Notes under the pieces: generated by a model | What the model was told of the DNA's origin: nothing | What the model saw: only the letters and a program-made list of their open reading frames with translations | Databases searched by the model: none | Made by a program: the position numbers and the translations under genes | In this document: positions 8,921 to 17,801 of the stretch, piece by piece | Numbering within the stretch: the stretch's first letter is position 1 | Layout of the letters: each line of letters starts with the position of its first letter | NCBI GenBank assembly: GCA_964625575.1 | Contig: CAZVBQ010000001.1 | Location: 62,001 to 126,000 of the forward strand | DNA: 64,000 nucleotides | Direction: 5' to 3' | Source: UTCHB3 sp964625575 | Lineage (GTDB): Bacteria; Bacteroidota; Ignavibacteria; Ignavibacteriales; Ignavibacteriaceae

Positions 8921-10420
8921 ATGTATTTCAACAAGATACTCATCGTGAACCGGGGTGAAATTGCTCTGCGGATCATCCGTGGTGCGAGAGAACTGGGGAT
9001 ACAAACAGTCGCGGTTTATTCTGACGCCGACATCAATTCACTTCACATTAAATACGCGGATGAATCTTACCATCTGCGGGGAACCTCAGCCGCTGAGACG
9101 TATCTGAATATTGAAAAGATACTCGAGGTTGCAAAACTTTCAGGCGCGGATGCGATACACCCGGGGTACGGTTTTCTTTCCGAACGGGCGCATTTTATCT
9201 CGGCCGTTGAGGCTGCCGGCATAACATTTATCGGGCCCTCAGCCAAATCCGTGGAAATGATGGGCAGCAAGACGGGTGCCAGGCAAATCATGCAACAGCA
9301 TGGCGTCCCTTTTGTTCCCGGAACCACTGAGCCGGTTGAGTCGATTGAAGAAGCGACAGCATTTGCCTCCAACATTGGATATCCTGTTCTGTTAAAAGCT
9401 TCAGCCGGGGGTGGTGGCAAGGGGATGAAAAAAGTTTACTCTGCCGCGGAAATGGAAGACGCATATTTTTCGGCAAAACGGGAAGCACTCTCGGCCTTTG
9501 GCGACAGCGCGGTTTACATTGAAAAGTTTATTGAGAATCCGAAGCACATCGAAGTGCAGATCCTGGGTGATAAACATGGTAACTATGTCCACGTGTTTGA
9601 ACGCGAATGCTCGGTTCAGAGAAGGCATCAAAAAATAATTGAGGAATCACCTTCACCTGTAATGGACCAGACCACCAGAAACAAGATCACCACAACTGCA
9701 ATTCAGGCAGCCAAGGCATGCGGTTACTACAACGCCGGCACAATCGAATTTTTGATGGATGACAGAAAAAACTTTTATTTCCTAGAGATGAACACAAGAT
9801 TGCAGGTTGAGCACCCGGTTACGGAACTGATCTCAGGTCTCGATCTAGTGAAAGAGCAAATTAAAATAGCAGCCGGTGAAAAACTTTCTTTCACTCAAAA
9901 AGATCTGAAAATAAACGGTCATTCAATTGAGTGCAGGGTATATGCAGAAGACCCTGATAATAACTTCCTCCCCTCAACCGGTAAGATTACATTTCACCGG
10001 TTGCCGACCGGCCCCGGAGTGCGTGTTGACGAGGGAATTGAAGCAGGTTCAGAAGTTTCGATGTTTTATGACCCGATGTTAAGCAAGGTGATCGTTCATG
10101 GTGCTGACCGTGAGGCAGCAATTCAAAGAATGAAAATGGCTCTTGCTTCATACTCAATCACAGGAGTGCAGACAAATTTGTCTGTTTTATTGTGGTTATT
10201 GAACAATGATTCTTTTTTGAGTGGGAAATATTCCATAAATTTGATAGATAAGGAATTTTTACCCTTGGTTCCGGGCAAATGGAGGGAATGCCTGTGTGAA
10301 GACCTTGAAGACGCGGCGGCCATATTCGCTGCTGTTATCAGAGACAGGTCTCGCGACAGTTCAAACAGTGTCAGACTAAACGAGGTTTTAGAAGATAATA
10401 ATTGGTACACAGAAGCATGA
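8921..10420 (+). CDS. Biotin carboxylase subunit of an acyl-CoA (acetyl/propionyl-CoA) carboxylase
   Basis: Carboxylates biotin on its carrier protein using ATP and bicarbonate. The 499-residue protein shows the biotin carboxylase N-domain, the ATP-grasp domain with GGGGKG at 163-168 and RECSVQRRHQK around 229-238, the catalytic EMNTRLQVEH at 289-298, and the C-terminal domain. It is about 50 residues longer than typical AccC. The next gene encodes the carrier and overlaps by 4 bases. The carrier's extra N-terminal domain suggests a propionyl-CoA-type enzyme split in two. The carboxyltransferase is not in the window, so the substrate is open. Confidence 0.9.
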   Translation: MYFNKILIVNRGEIALRIIRGARELGIQTVAVYSDADINSLHIKYADESYHLRGTSAAETYLNIEKILEVAKLSGADAIHPGYGFLSERAHFISAVEAAGITFIGPSAKSVEMMGSKTGARQIMQQHGVPFVPGTTEPVESIEEATAFASNIGYPVLLKASAGGGGKGMKKVYSAAEMEDAYFSAKREALSAFGDSAVYIEKFIENPKHIEVQILGDKHGNYVHVFERECSVQRRHQKIIEESPSPVMDQTTRNKITTTAIQAAKACGYYNAGTIEFLMDDRKNFYFLEMNTRLQVEHPVTELISGLDLVKEQIKIAAGEKLSFTQKDLKINGHSIECRVYAEDPDNNFLPSTGKITFHRLPTGPGVRVDEGIEAGSEVSMFYDPMLSKVIVHGADREAAIQRMKMALASYSITGVQTNLSVLLWLLNNDSFLSGKYSINLIDKEFLPLVPGKWRECLCEDLEDAAAIFAAVIRDRSRDSSNSVRLNEVLEDNNWYTEA

Positions 10421-10920
10421 TCCCGGACTATTTCGTAGACTCAAACGGCAAGGAAAAGTCCGTAAAATTCACCGGTCCCGGTACTGTTCTAATAGGTGAC
10501 CGGGAGTATTCGTACCACTTGGAAGAGATAAACGAATACTATTACATTCTCAGGATAAATAACAGGGTATTCAGAGTAAACAGGGTTTCTGGAGAAAAGA
10601 ACAGCCATCTATTGCTAATAGACGGCAGGTATGTTGAAACCGCGGTCCGGACAAATCTGGAGCAAAAAGCCCGCCAAGTGCTCTCCAACGTAAAGCAGAA
10701 AAACCACCATTCATTGATTCGATCGCCTATGCCCGGGATGGTTCTTAGTCTTAAGAAGAATGCCGGGGATGAGGTTGCTCAAGGTGAATCAATAATGATA
10801 CTTGAAGCAATGAAAATGGAGAATGACATCAAATCCCCCTTTAGCGGCACGATACGGGAGATATACGTATCAGAGCGTTCTGCTGTTGAGAAAGGAGCAA
10901 AGTTATTCCTAATCGGTTAA
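10417..10920 (+). CDS. Biotin carboxyl carrier protein with N-terminal BT-like domain
   Basis: With the ATG at 10417 the protein has 167 residues. The biotinyl domain occupies the last ~65 residues, with the biotinylated lysine (Lys133) in AMKM. The first ~95 residues contain a strand-rich region (YYYILRINNRVFRV) like the BT domain that joins biotin carboxylase and carrier halves in propionyl-CoA carboxylase alpha chains (inference by resemblance). I chose the ATG because it forms an ATGA overlap with the carboxylase stop; a TTG at 10402 is also possible. It works with the carboxylase gene before it. Confidence 0.9.
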   Translation: MIPDYFVDSNGKEKSVKFTGPGTVLIGDREYSYHLEEINEYYYILRINNRVFRVNRVSGEKNSHLLLIDGRYVETAVRTNLEQKARQVLSNVKQKNHHSLIRSPMPGMVLSLKKNAGDEVAQGESIMILEAMKMENDIKSPFSGTIREIYVSERSAVEKGAKLFLIG

Positions 10921-10946
10921 TCAAAAACTATTTTTCCGGAGGCACT

Positions 10947-12188
10947 GTGAAAAAATGTTTCTTTTCTTTTCTGTTTTCTCTGATAATTGGAGGAAATTTG
11001 TTCGCGAGTGGATTCCAGCTCAATGAGCATGGAGCCAAAGCGATGGCGATGGGAGGCGCGTTTGCGGGTTTGGCAAACGATCTCTCAGCGTGTTATTTTA
11101 ATCCGGCCGGTTTGGCCTTCATCAATGGCACTAACGTAGCTGCCGGAACCGCACTAATCGCGCCCAGCGCCGCGTTCAGAGGCCCTGCACCTGCAATTGA
11201 TGAAACAAAAGTGAACAGCAAACTGTTTACACCCGTCCATTTCTATCTTTCCCACCAGCTTTCCGACAAACTTGTAGTCGGTTTCGCGCTGAACAATCCT
11301 TTTGGTCTGGGAACTGACTGGGATGAGAACTGGGTGGGACGTTTTATGGCGATCAAGACCGAAGTAAGAGTATTTGCATTTCACGCGGTTGCCGCTTACA
11401 AACTTCTTGATAACCTGAGTCTTTCCGCGGGATTCCAGTATAATTATGCTGACGTGGAAATCTCAAAAAAGCAGAAACTTGCTCCATTTAATGGTGAAGC
11501 ATATGTCGACCTAAAAGGAACTGCAAAATCAGCTTTTGGTTTTGTTCTTGGCGCTCTTTGGAAGCCGACCCAGGCTCTTTCTGTTGGTGTAAGCTACAGA
11601 AGCCAGGTTAAGCATTCTTTTGAGGGTGATGTTGTCACCACAGGACCTTCACAGCTTTCAGCGAGTCTTCCAAATGCCCCGATCAAAGCTGACCTTACCA
11701 CACCTGCACAGCTTACAGGCGGTATCGCTTACAAATTCACTCCTTCTTTCGTTCTGACAGCAGACTTCCAGTATGTATGGTGGTCAAGCTACGATTACCT
11801 GACAGTGAAATATGCTTCGAACGATCAGGTTCTATCTTCGTCAGAAAGACTCTACAAAGATGTCTGGATCGCGAGAGTTGGAGCTGAATACAAATATTCA
11901 AAAAATCTTGATCTCCGTGCCGGATTCCTTTATGACAAGAACCCGGTTGATGACAAGAAACTTGATCCCACACTTCCGGATGCTGACAGACTCGGTTTCT
12001 CGGCCGGATTGGGTTACAGGATAACTGACGCGATCAGCATCGATCTGGCGTATCTGTTCCTCAGGTTCGTGGAAAGAACCATCACAGACTCGGGTGAGAG
12101 CTATGCCGGTTCCGGATTTGCTCCTATGAACGGTACCTACAATTCTTACGCGAACCTCTTTTCATTAACATTTAACTATAAATTTTAA
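10947..12188 (+). CDS. OmpP1/FadL family outer membrane transport protein
   Basis: A 413-residue outer-membrane beta-barrel for uptake of long-chain fatty acids or other hydrophobic compounds. It has a signal peptide (about 1-20, ending LFASG) and the FadL N-terminal hatch motif (GFQLNEHGAKAMAMGGAF, then NPAGLAF). The C-terminus ends in an aromatic (NYKF), as barrel proteins do. The GTG start at 10947 is preceded by CCGGAGG. The following lipoprotein esterase gene lies 17 bases downstream, which suggests that lipid hydrolysis and uptake are coupled. Confidence 0.93.
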   Translation: MKKCFFSFLFSLIIGGNLFASGFQLNEHGAKAMAMGGAFAGLANDLSACYFNPAGLAFINGTNVAAGTALIAPSAAFRGPAPAIDETKVNSKLFTPVHFYLSHQLSDKLVVGFALNNPFGLGTDWDENWVGRFMAIKTEVRVFAFHAVAAYKLLDNLSLSAGFQYNYADVEISKKQKLAPFNGEAYVDLKGTAKSAFGFVLGALWKPTQALSVGVSYRSQVKHSFEGDVVTTGPSQLSASLPNAPIKADLTTPAQLTGGIAYKFTPSFVLTADFQYVWWSSYDYLTVKYASNDQVLSSSERLYKDVWIARVGAEYKYSKNLDLRAGFLYDKNPVDDKKLDPTLPDADRLGFSAGLGYRITDAISIDLAYLFLRFVERTITDSGESYAGSGFAPMNGTYNSYANLFSLTFNYKF

Positions 12189-12205
12189 TTAGAGGAACCG
12201 AATAC

Positions 12206-13516
12206 ATGAAAAAGTTTTTTAGTCTAATCTCATTTTTCGCGCTCTCTGTAATTCTTTTTACAGGATGCCAGGACAGATCAGATCTTTCTGCTCCGGCAGC
12301 GCCCAACACAGGTACCGCGAATTTCACCAGATACGTTGCGGTTGGAAACAGCCTCACCGCCGGTTATCAGTCCGGTTCACTTTATGAGTCCGCTCAGAAA
12401 TACTCATATGCCGCGCTTATTGCTCAGCAAACCGGTACCACATTTGCTTTCCCAAACATCGGGGAGCCAGGAACAAAAGGAAGAATTGAAGTTCTTTCAG
12501 TTTCCCCGTTCGCCACTTACACAAATCCAAATACTGGCGCGCTTCTAAACTCCACCTACCCAAAGCCATACAACAACCTTGGTGTACCGGGAGCATTGAT
12601 CTATGATTTCCTTAACGCCTACGACTCACTTAGCTGCTTTTCAGCAGTGTTCGGAGGAAGCCCGAATCCGATGTTCAATATCGTTCTCAGAAACACCGGT
12701 GGCAGCAAGTTAACCCAGTGGCAGCAGTTGAAAGCTCAGCAGCCAACTTTTGTTACTTTCTGGCTCGGCTCAAACGATATCCTTGGACACGCGGCCGCTG
12801 GCGGTACAGTTCCATACACACCGGTCGCCACTTTTACCGCGCTCTACAATCAGGCGATGGACAGTTTAAAGAGTCTCGGCGTGCCTGTGGCAGTTGCCAA
12901 CATACTTGATGTAACTGTTGCTGCTTATTTCACCACGGTTGGTGGCCAGCTCCGTCAGCAGGGTGTGAATGCCATTTGGGGTGTGAAAGGTACGGGAGAC
13001 ACAATTCCGATGTCGTTAACCTCGAACCTCCTTACTCTTACTGCTCAGGCAGAACTCGCCGCGGGAAAAGGATTGTCAAAGGCGAACCCTGTGAGCAATC
13101 GCTTCATTCTTGATTCAGCTGAAATCGTTACCGTGAAGAGTGTTATCGCTCAGTACAACACGGTAATTCAGTCGGCTGCCACCGCAAAAGATTTTGCTTA
13201 TGTTGATGCGCATGCACTTCTGCAGCAGATCGCGATCGCGTACGCGACCGGCAGTGGTTACAAAGTTGATGGTGTGACCTTCACTCCTGTTTTTGTCACA
13301 GGTAATCTCTTCAGTCTTGATGGAGTTCACCCGACAAGTCAGGCGCATGGACTTGTTGCAAATGCGTTCATCACCGCCATCAATAACAAGTATAACGCGA
13401 AGATTCCGCTTGTTAATGTTTCTTCAATTCCCGGAAGTCTGATATTCAAAGGTCAGCCAAATGGAATTGTAAAACCTGATTACACTCCGGACACTTTTAA
13501 ACATATTTTATTCTAA
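12206..13516 (+). CDS. SGNH/GDSL-family hydrolase, lipoprotein
   Basis: A 436-residue predicted esterase or lipase. A lipoprotein signal peptide ends at Cys21 in FTGC. The nucleophile Ser49 lies in VGNSLTAG, so the GDSL box reads GNSL. The block III motif GSND and the C-terminal DGVHPT motif with the catalytic Asp/His are present. It should be lipid-anchored in the envelope and hydrolyse an ester substrate; the co-directional FadL gene just upstream suggests released fatty acids are imported. It is longer than minimal SGNH enzymes because of an insertion around 190-270. Confidence 0.9.
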   Translation: MKKFFSLISFFALSVILFTGCQDRSDLSAPAAPNTGTANFTRYVAVGNSLTAGYQSGSLYESAQKYSYAALIAQQTGTTFAFPNIGEPGTKGRIEVLSVSPFATYTNPNTGALLNSTYPKPYNNLGVPGALIYDFLNAYDSLSCFSAVFGGSPNPMFNIVLRNTGGSKLTQWQQLKAQQPTFVTFWLGSNDILGHAAAGGTVPYTPVATFTALYNQAMDSLKSLGVPVAVANILDVTVAAYFTTVGGQLRQQGVNAIWGVKGTGDTIPMSLTSNLLTLTAQAELAAGKGLSKANPVSNRFILDSAEIVTVKSVIAQYNTVIQSAATAKDFAYVDAHALLQQIAIAYATGSGYKVDGVTFTPVFVTGNLFSLDGVHPTSQAHGLVANAFITAINNKYNAKIPLVNVSSIPGSLIFKGQPNGIVKPDYTPDTFKHILF

Positions 13517-13531
13517 CAATTTGACAGGATT

Positions 13532-13972
13532 TTGGCATTGAAACCGGTTGAAGTATCACTCAAATACTTAACAGTTCTCTCGATACTATTTATCACTTCG
13601 TTTTTTCTCGCTTCATGTTCAACAGTGGAGGAGGAGAAGAAAGATGAAAAACCGGTCTCAGAAAATCAGATTGATACCATAAAATCGGTGGAAACAACTC
13701 CAACGGTCGACAACAAGGTTGAAGTGCCAAAATCCTATTTTTATGTTGTTCAAATCGGTGCTTACAGCACATTTGAGAAAGCAAAGAAATTTCGGGCATC
13801 AGTAAAGAGTAAAATAAATGAAGAAATTTTTGTAAGTTTCGATAAGCGAACTTCTTTATATGTGGTACGGTTAAAACCACGTGATTCTCGCCAGGAAGCT
13901 GAGGAACTGAGAGCTAAACTTCGTGCTCAAAAAGAGTTTTCTGATGCTTTCATTTTAACAATTGAGATATAG
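13532..13972 (+). CDS. SPOR domain-containing lipoprotein
   Basis: A 146-residue protein. A hydrophobic N-terminus ends in a lipobox-like LASC (Cys29), followed by an acidic linker and a C-terminal SPOR domain (about 68-145; YFYVVQIGAYSTFEKAKKF pattern). SPOR domains bind denuded peptidoglycan, often at the septum. The start is a TTG at 13532 or a TTG two codons later; neither has a strong Shine-Dalgarno. It follows the SGNH lipoprotein gene by 15 bases. Confidence 0.8.
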   Translation: MALKPVEVSLKYLTVLSILFITSFFLASCSTVEEEKKDEKPVSENQIDTIKSVETTPTVDNKVEVPKSYFYVVQIGAYSTFEKAKKFRASVKSKINEEIFVSFDKRTSLYVVRLKPRDSRQEAEELRAKLRAQKEFSDAFILTIEI

Positions 13973-14002
13973 TTCTTCTTTAATTAACTTCGGGAGGTTA
14001 GT

Positions 14003-16279
14003 ATGCGTAAAGCAGTACTAATTTTTACAATTATTCTCTTCGCCGGGCAGTTAAATGCCCAGCTCACCACTAACTGGTCGTTCACCAGTGGTGGTACGAA
14101 TCTTCCTGCATGGTTTGGTACCGCAAATACAGAAAGAGGCTGTGCTTACTCAGCTTTTACCCAGCAGTTTTTTGTTGTGGTCAGAAATGGCGGAGTAGTT
14201 CTGAAAGCCCTCAATGGTCAGACCGGAGCCGAAGTGACTAACTACGACATGACCGGTGTAACCGGTGGAACCTTCGCGCTCAACGATGCTGAAGCTTCGC
14301 ACACTGATGCTAAAGTTTATGGATGCAATCTTGTTACTTCTAATGCATCCCCCTTTAAAATCTACAGGTGGGACAACTCCACATCAGCCCCTGTTGTTGC
14401 GTTCCAATACACGGCACCTGTCACAGGTACCAGAATGGGTGATAACATCACTTATTTTGGAAAGAACAGCGATAACAGTGCTAAATTCATGTTCCCGGAT
14501 GCAACCAGAAACATGGTATTTATCTTAAAGACAACTGATAACGGTAACACATTTGAACTTCAGGATTCGATTCAGCTTCCGGCAAACTCTTTTGGCGGCG
14601 GTCCGTCAACCTACCCGATCATCAACGGTCAGGGAGCCATAGAGGGCGTTATCACAAACAGTTCAGGTAAGAATATTGTAGCTTACAATATGCTGGGACA
14701 GGTCTATGGAACCATCCCCGGTTCAGTTGTTGCAACCGGTTCTACCACTGTAAGAGGATTTGAAGCCAACGGATTGTTCTATCTGGTTACCTACCAGTTT
14801 GGTGCCGGCAACGAGAACTTCAGAGTTGTACAGGTAAGTGATAATCCTGCTAATGCCAGATCATATGTCGTTTCCACTCCACTCGGCGCGAACGCCAATG
14901 CGAATGGAACAGGCGATATTAGCGTGTATGTACGACCCGACCAAAAAGTTGATATTTTTGTGCTCGGTACCAATAACGGTATTGCTTCCTACACAATGGA
15001 CTTCCCGTTCTTTATAAACGGAAGATTTAACGAAGGCTACACCTGGGTGGCGAACAAACAGAACCAGAATCAGGGCTTCGGTGCCGCGATGGAATTGAAA
15101 AAACTCGGATATGCCTACGACTCAAACTATGTTTACGTAGCCGTTCAGTCGAAGCTTGACAGAACCGGTTCCAATGGCATGGTGCTTCTTCTTAATTTTG
15201 ATAACATCGCCGGAGCTCCTGCCGGAACATCACTCGGTGGAGTACCCGGTGGCGGTCATCTTTTCGGTGACGCGACCAATCCAAACTGGAAGATGGGTTT
15301 CGAGGTTGATATGGCTTTCGTTATCAACGCTGGTGGCAATGATTCAGTTGCCTATCTTGATGCTGCAAAATATTTCGGTGGCAATAAAACCGGTCAGTAT
15401 ATCGGATCAACATATAACGCCGGCTCAGGCACAAATGGTCCTTCAACAGCCGGAATTTTTACTGCAAACTCGATAAGATTTGCTCTCGATTCCGCTTATG
15501 ATAAAGGCAGAGGTTTCGAGATCCGTATTCCAAGATCAGAACTCAACAATATCGGCTTCAACGGCAACATTCAGATGGCTGCATTCATAGTTTCGAATAC
15601 CGCTTATTTCTCTGATCTTTCATTGCCGGGCAACATAACCGGTGGAAACGTTGGATTCAATCCGGATTTTGGAACCCTCGCTGGTGGACCTTATTTCACT
15701 GCATTCAACTCACTGCCTGTTGAACTGGTATCATTCAACGCTGTCAGAAACGGCAATGAAGTGGTGCTTGACTGGACAACAGCTTCCGAACTTAACAACA
15801 GGGGATTCGCGATTGAGAAGAGTCTTGATGGCGTTAACTTCAGCGAAGCCGGATTTGTTTTAGGAAGAGGCACCTCAGCCCTCATCAACCGTTACAATTT
15901 TGTTGACGCGAACGCGGGTGCTTCGGTGGTATACTACAGACTGAAACAAGTTGATTTCGATGGCTCATTTACTTACAGCAATATAGTGAAAGTTGAAAGC
16001 TCTTCTGTACCTGCCGTTTTCATGCTCGCCCAGAACTATCCGAACCCGTTCAATCCCTCGACAACAATTTCATTCAGTGTTGACAGGGAAGGAGTCGCGA
16101 ACCTTACAGTTTATTCAGTAAGTGGTGAAGCTGTGGCTACATTGTTCAATGAAAACGCTAAACCGGGTCAGAAATACAATCTCCATTTCAACGCGAGCAA
16201 CCTTACTTCAGGTGTCTATTTCTATAGATTGACACAGGGGAATTCGGTTGTAACGAGAAAACTCACTCTTCTTAAGTAG
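14003..16279 (+). CDS. Secreted T9SS-sorted protein (DUF4623-like N-terminal region)
   Basis: A 758-residue extracellular protein of unknown function. A signal peptide (about 1-19, ending LNAQ) is followed by a large strand-rich region (about 22-330) resembling DUF4623 proteins of Bacteroidota, opening with NWSF..NLPAWFGTANTERG (tentative). Residues about 340-570 resemble a carbohydrate-binding-type sandwich (weak). Residues 571-677 form an Ig-like module (LPVELVSFNA to FTYSN). The last 81 residues (678-758, NYPNPFNPSTT onward) are a T9SS type A sorting domain. The 571-758 module is shared with the next gene. GGGAGG precedes the ATG, and a hairpin terminator follows the stop. Confidence 0.85.
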   Translation: MRKAVLIFTIILFAGQLNAQLTTNWSFTSGGTNLPAWFGTANTERGCAYSAFTQQFFVVVRNGGVVLKALNGQTGAEVTNYDMTGVTGGTFALNDAEASHTDAKVYGCNLVTSNASPFKIYRWDNSTSAPVVAFQYTAPVTGTRMGDNITYFGKNSDNSAKFMFPDATRNMVFILKTTDNGNTFELQDSIQLPANSFGGGPSTYPIINGQGAIEGVITNSSGKNIVAYNMLGQVYGTIPGSVVATGSTTVRGFEANGLFYLVTYQFGAGNENFRVVQVSDNPANARSYVVSTPLGANANANGTGDISVYVRPDQKVDIFVLGTNNGIASYTMDFPFFINGRFNEGYTWVANKQNQNQGFGAAMELKKLGYAYDSNYVYVAVQSKLDRTGSNGMVLLLNFDNIAGAPAGTSLGGVPGGGHLFGDATNPNWKMGFEVDMAFVINAGGNDSVAYLDAAKYFGGNKTGQYIGSTYNAGSGTNGPSTAGIFTANSIRFALDSAYDKGRGFEIRIPRSELNNIGFNGNIQMAAFIVSNTAYFSDLSLPGNITGGNVGFNPDFGTLAGGPYFTAFNSLPVELVSFNAVRNGNEVVLDWTTASELNNRGFAIEKSLDGVNFSEAGFVLGRGTSALINRYNFVDANAGASVVYYRLKQVDFDGSFTYSNIVKVESSSVPAVFMLAQNYPNPFNPSTTISFSVDREGVANLTVYSVSGEAVATLFNENAKPGQKYNLHFNASNLTSGVYFYRLTQGNSVVTRKLTLLK
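15713..16279 (+). repeat. Shared C-terminal Ig-like plus T9SS module, copy 1
   Basis: Codons for residues 571-758 of the first T9SS protein. They match the end of the next gene in order and spacing: PVEL.SF, then WTTA.E.NNRGF, then YYRLKQ.DFDG, then NYPNPFNPST, then TSGVYF. The similarity is in the protein and partly in the DNA, and points to duplication or shuffling of a sorting cassette. Confidence 0.75.
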
Positions 16280-16296
16280 ATCCAATATTTATAGCC

Positions 16297-16322
16297 AAGG
16301 GCTGTCTGAAAAGGCAGCCCTT
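16297..16322 (+). terminator. Hairpin terminator after the first T9SS protein gene
   Basis: An 11-base stem with one G-T pair (AAGGGCTGTCT / AGGCAGCCCTT) and a GAAA loop starts 18 bases after the stop codon. The trailing sequence is only moderately T-rich, so termination may be partial. Confidence 0.65.
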
Positions 16323-16374
16323 GCTGTATATGATTGTTTATAATTTATTAACTTTCAGTTTACAAATTATTCGT

Positions 16375-16382
16375 TAATTTTG
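16375..16382 (+). promoter_or_regulatory. Possible Bacteroidota-type -7 element (TAATTTTG)
   Basis: TAATTTTG matches TAnnTTTG and lies 36 bases before the GTG start of the second T9SS protein gene, behind the preceding terminator. The expected upstream TTTG at about 19 bases is poor (CTTT), so this is tentative. Confidence 0.4.
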
Positions 16383-16417
16383 CTGTTAACAATTTCTCAA
16401 TTAAATACGAGGTAAAA

Positions 16418-17701
16418 GTGAAAAAGAGATTCCTTACTCTCTTCGTGCTTCTTTTCGCTGCAATGTCAACCCAGTCATTTTCGCAGCTTTTAACCGAAAA
16501 TTTTGATTATCCCGCAGGTGATTCACTCACCGCTCACGGTGGTTGGGCTGGCCATAGTGGATGGGGTACAGCCAATATTCTTATCGGCGCCCCCGGTCTT
16601 GAATTCCCAGGATACATCGTTACCGGTGGAAATGCCGCGTTGGTTACCAACAACGGTCAGGATGTTAACAAAACTTTCGATTCAGTTAGTGCCGGATCGG
16701 TTTATGCTTCATTCCTCCTGAAAGTTACTGCTCTTCCTGTAACAGGTTATTTCTTCCACTTGGGAAGAAACCCATTCAACACTTTTGATTTCAGAGCAAG
16801 AGTATGGGCAAAACCTGAAGGCGCAAACTACAGACTCGGTATTAGCTTCTCAGGAAACGCCGATACAGTATTCTCAGTTGGTTCATACAACCTTGACAGC
16901 ACTTATCTCGTAGTCGTAAAGTACAAAGTTGAAGCCGCTGCTGATGACTCTGTAAGCCTTTATGTATTCAAATCAGGTGATAATTTCTCAACTGAACCTG
17001 CAGTTCCTACTGCCGGACCAAAGAGCACAACCGGTGGCGATATATCACCCGGAGCTGTAGCTTTAAGACAGTACAACGCTGCTCAGAGATACGTTGTTGA
17101 CAACATCAGAGTTGCCACATCATGGGTTCTTAATGTAGTTCCTGTTGAGTTGACATCATTCGTTGCCTCCGCAAACAATGGTGTTGTTGATCTCGCGTGG
17201 ACAACAGCGACCGAAACCAACAACCGTGGTTTTGAGATTGAAAGAAGCAGTGACAATGTTAACTTCAACACTGTAGCGTTCGTTTCAGGTAAAGGTACTA
17301 CCACCTCGACCACTTCTTACAACTACACTGATAAAGTTGCTGAGAACGGAACATTCTATTACAGACTGAAACAGTATGATTTTGACGGTACATTTGCTTA
17401 CTCAAAAGCAGTTGAAGTTGATAACAGCGTAGTAGCTGATTTCAATCTGTTCCAGAACTATCCGAATCCTTTCAATCCTTCAACTTCAATCAAATTCAGC
17501 GTTGCTGAAAGTGGTTTGGCAGTTCTTAAAGTATACAACGTGACAGGTGAAGTTGTTGCTGAACTCTTCAACAGCAATGTTGAAAAGGGCAGTGTTCACA
17601 CTGTTAATTTTGATGCTTCAAACTTCACATCAGGTGTTTATTTCGCTCGCTTGACCCAGGGCGCGAAAGTTAAAAACATAAAGCTGATCCTGAACAAGTA
17701 A
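16418..17701 (+). CDS. Secreted T9SS-sorted protein, lectin-like N-terminal domain
   Basis: A 427-residue secreted protein of unknown function. A signal peptide (about 1-22, ending SFSQ) is followed by a strand-rich domain (about 23-235; TENFDYPAGDSLTAHGGW onset) like the concanavalin-type sandwiches of extracellular Bacteroidota proteins. Residues 241-346 are an Ig-like module and 347-427 (NYPNPFNPSTS onward) a T9SS sorting domain, both shared with the preceding gene. The GTG start has GAGG upstream. It sits between two terminators, so it is probably a single-gene transcript. Confidence 0.85.
   Translation: MKKRFLTLFVLLFAAMSTQSFSQLLTENFDYPAGDSLTAHGGWAGHSGWGTANILIGAPGLEFPGYIVTGGNAALVTNNGQDVNKTFDSVSAGSVYASFLLKVTALPVTGYFFHLGRNPFNTFDFRARVWAKPEGANYRLGISFSGNADTVFSVGSYNLDSTYLVVVKYKVEAAADDSVSLYVFKSGDNFSTEPAVPTAGPKSTTGGDISPGAVALRQYNAAQRYVVDNIRVATSWVLNVVPVELTSFVASANNGVVDLAWTTATETNNRGFEIERSSDNVNFNTVAFVSGKGTTTSTTSYNYTDKVAENGTFYYRLKQYDFDGTFAYSKAVEVDNSVVADFNLFQNYPNPFNPSTSIKFSVAESGLAVLKVYNVTGEVVAELFNSNVEKGSVHTVNFDASNFTSGVYFARLTQGAKVKNIKLILNK
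17138..17701 (+). repeat. Shared C-terminal Ig-like plus T9SS module, copy 2
   Basis: Codons for residues 241-427 of the second T9SS protein, matching copy 1 at 15713-16279 across its length. Confidence 0.75.
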
Positions 17702-17718
17702 AACGATTACATTTGCTC

Positions 17719-17755
17719 AAAAAGCGAATAACTCTTATGGTTATTCGCTTTTTTT
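17719..17755 (+). terminator. Strong intrinsic terminator
   Basis: A perfect 14-base stem (AAAAAGCGAATAAC at 17719-17732 and its complement at 17740-17753), a 7-base loop and a T tract (17749-17755). It ends transcription of the second T9SS protein gene and insulates ssb. Confidence 0.92.
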
Positions 17756-17801
17756 ATTTTAAATTTAACATCATGATTAATTTAACTTATTGGAGGAAAA
17801 A

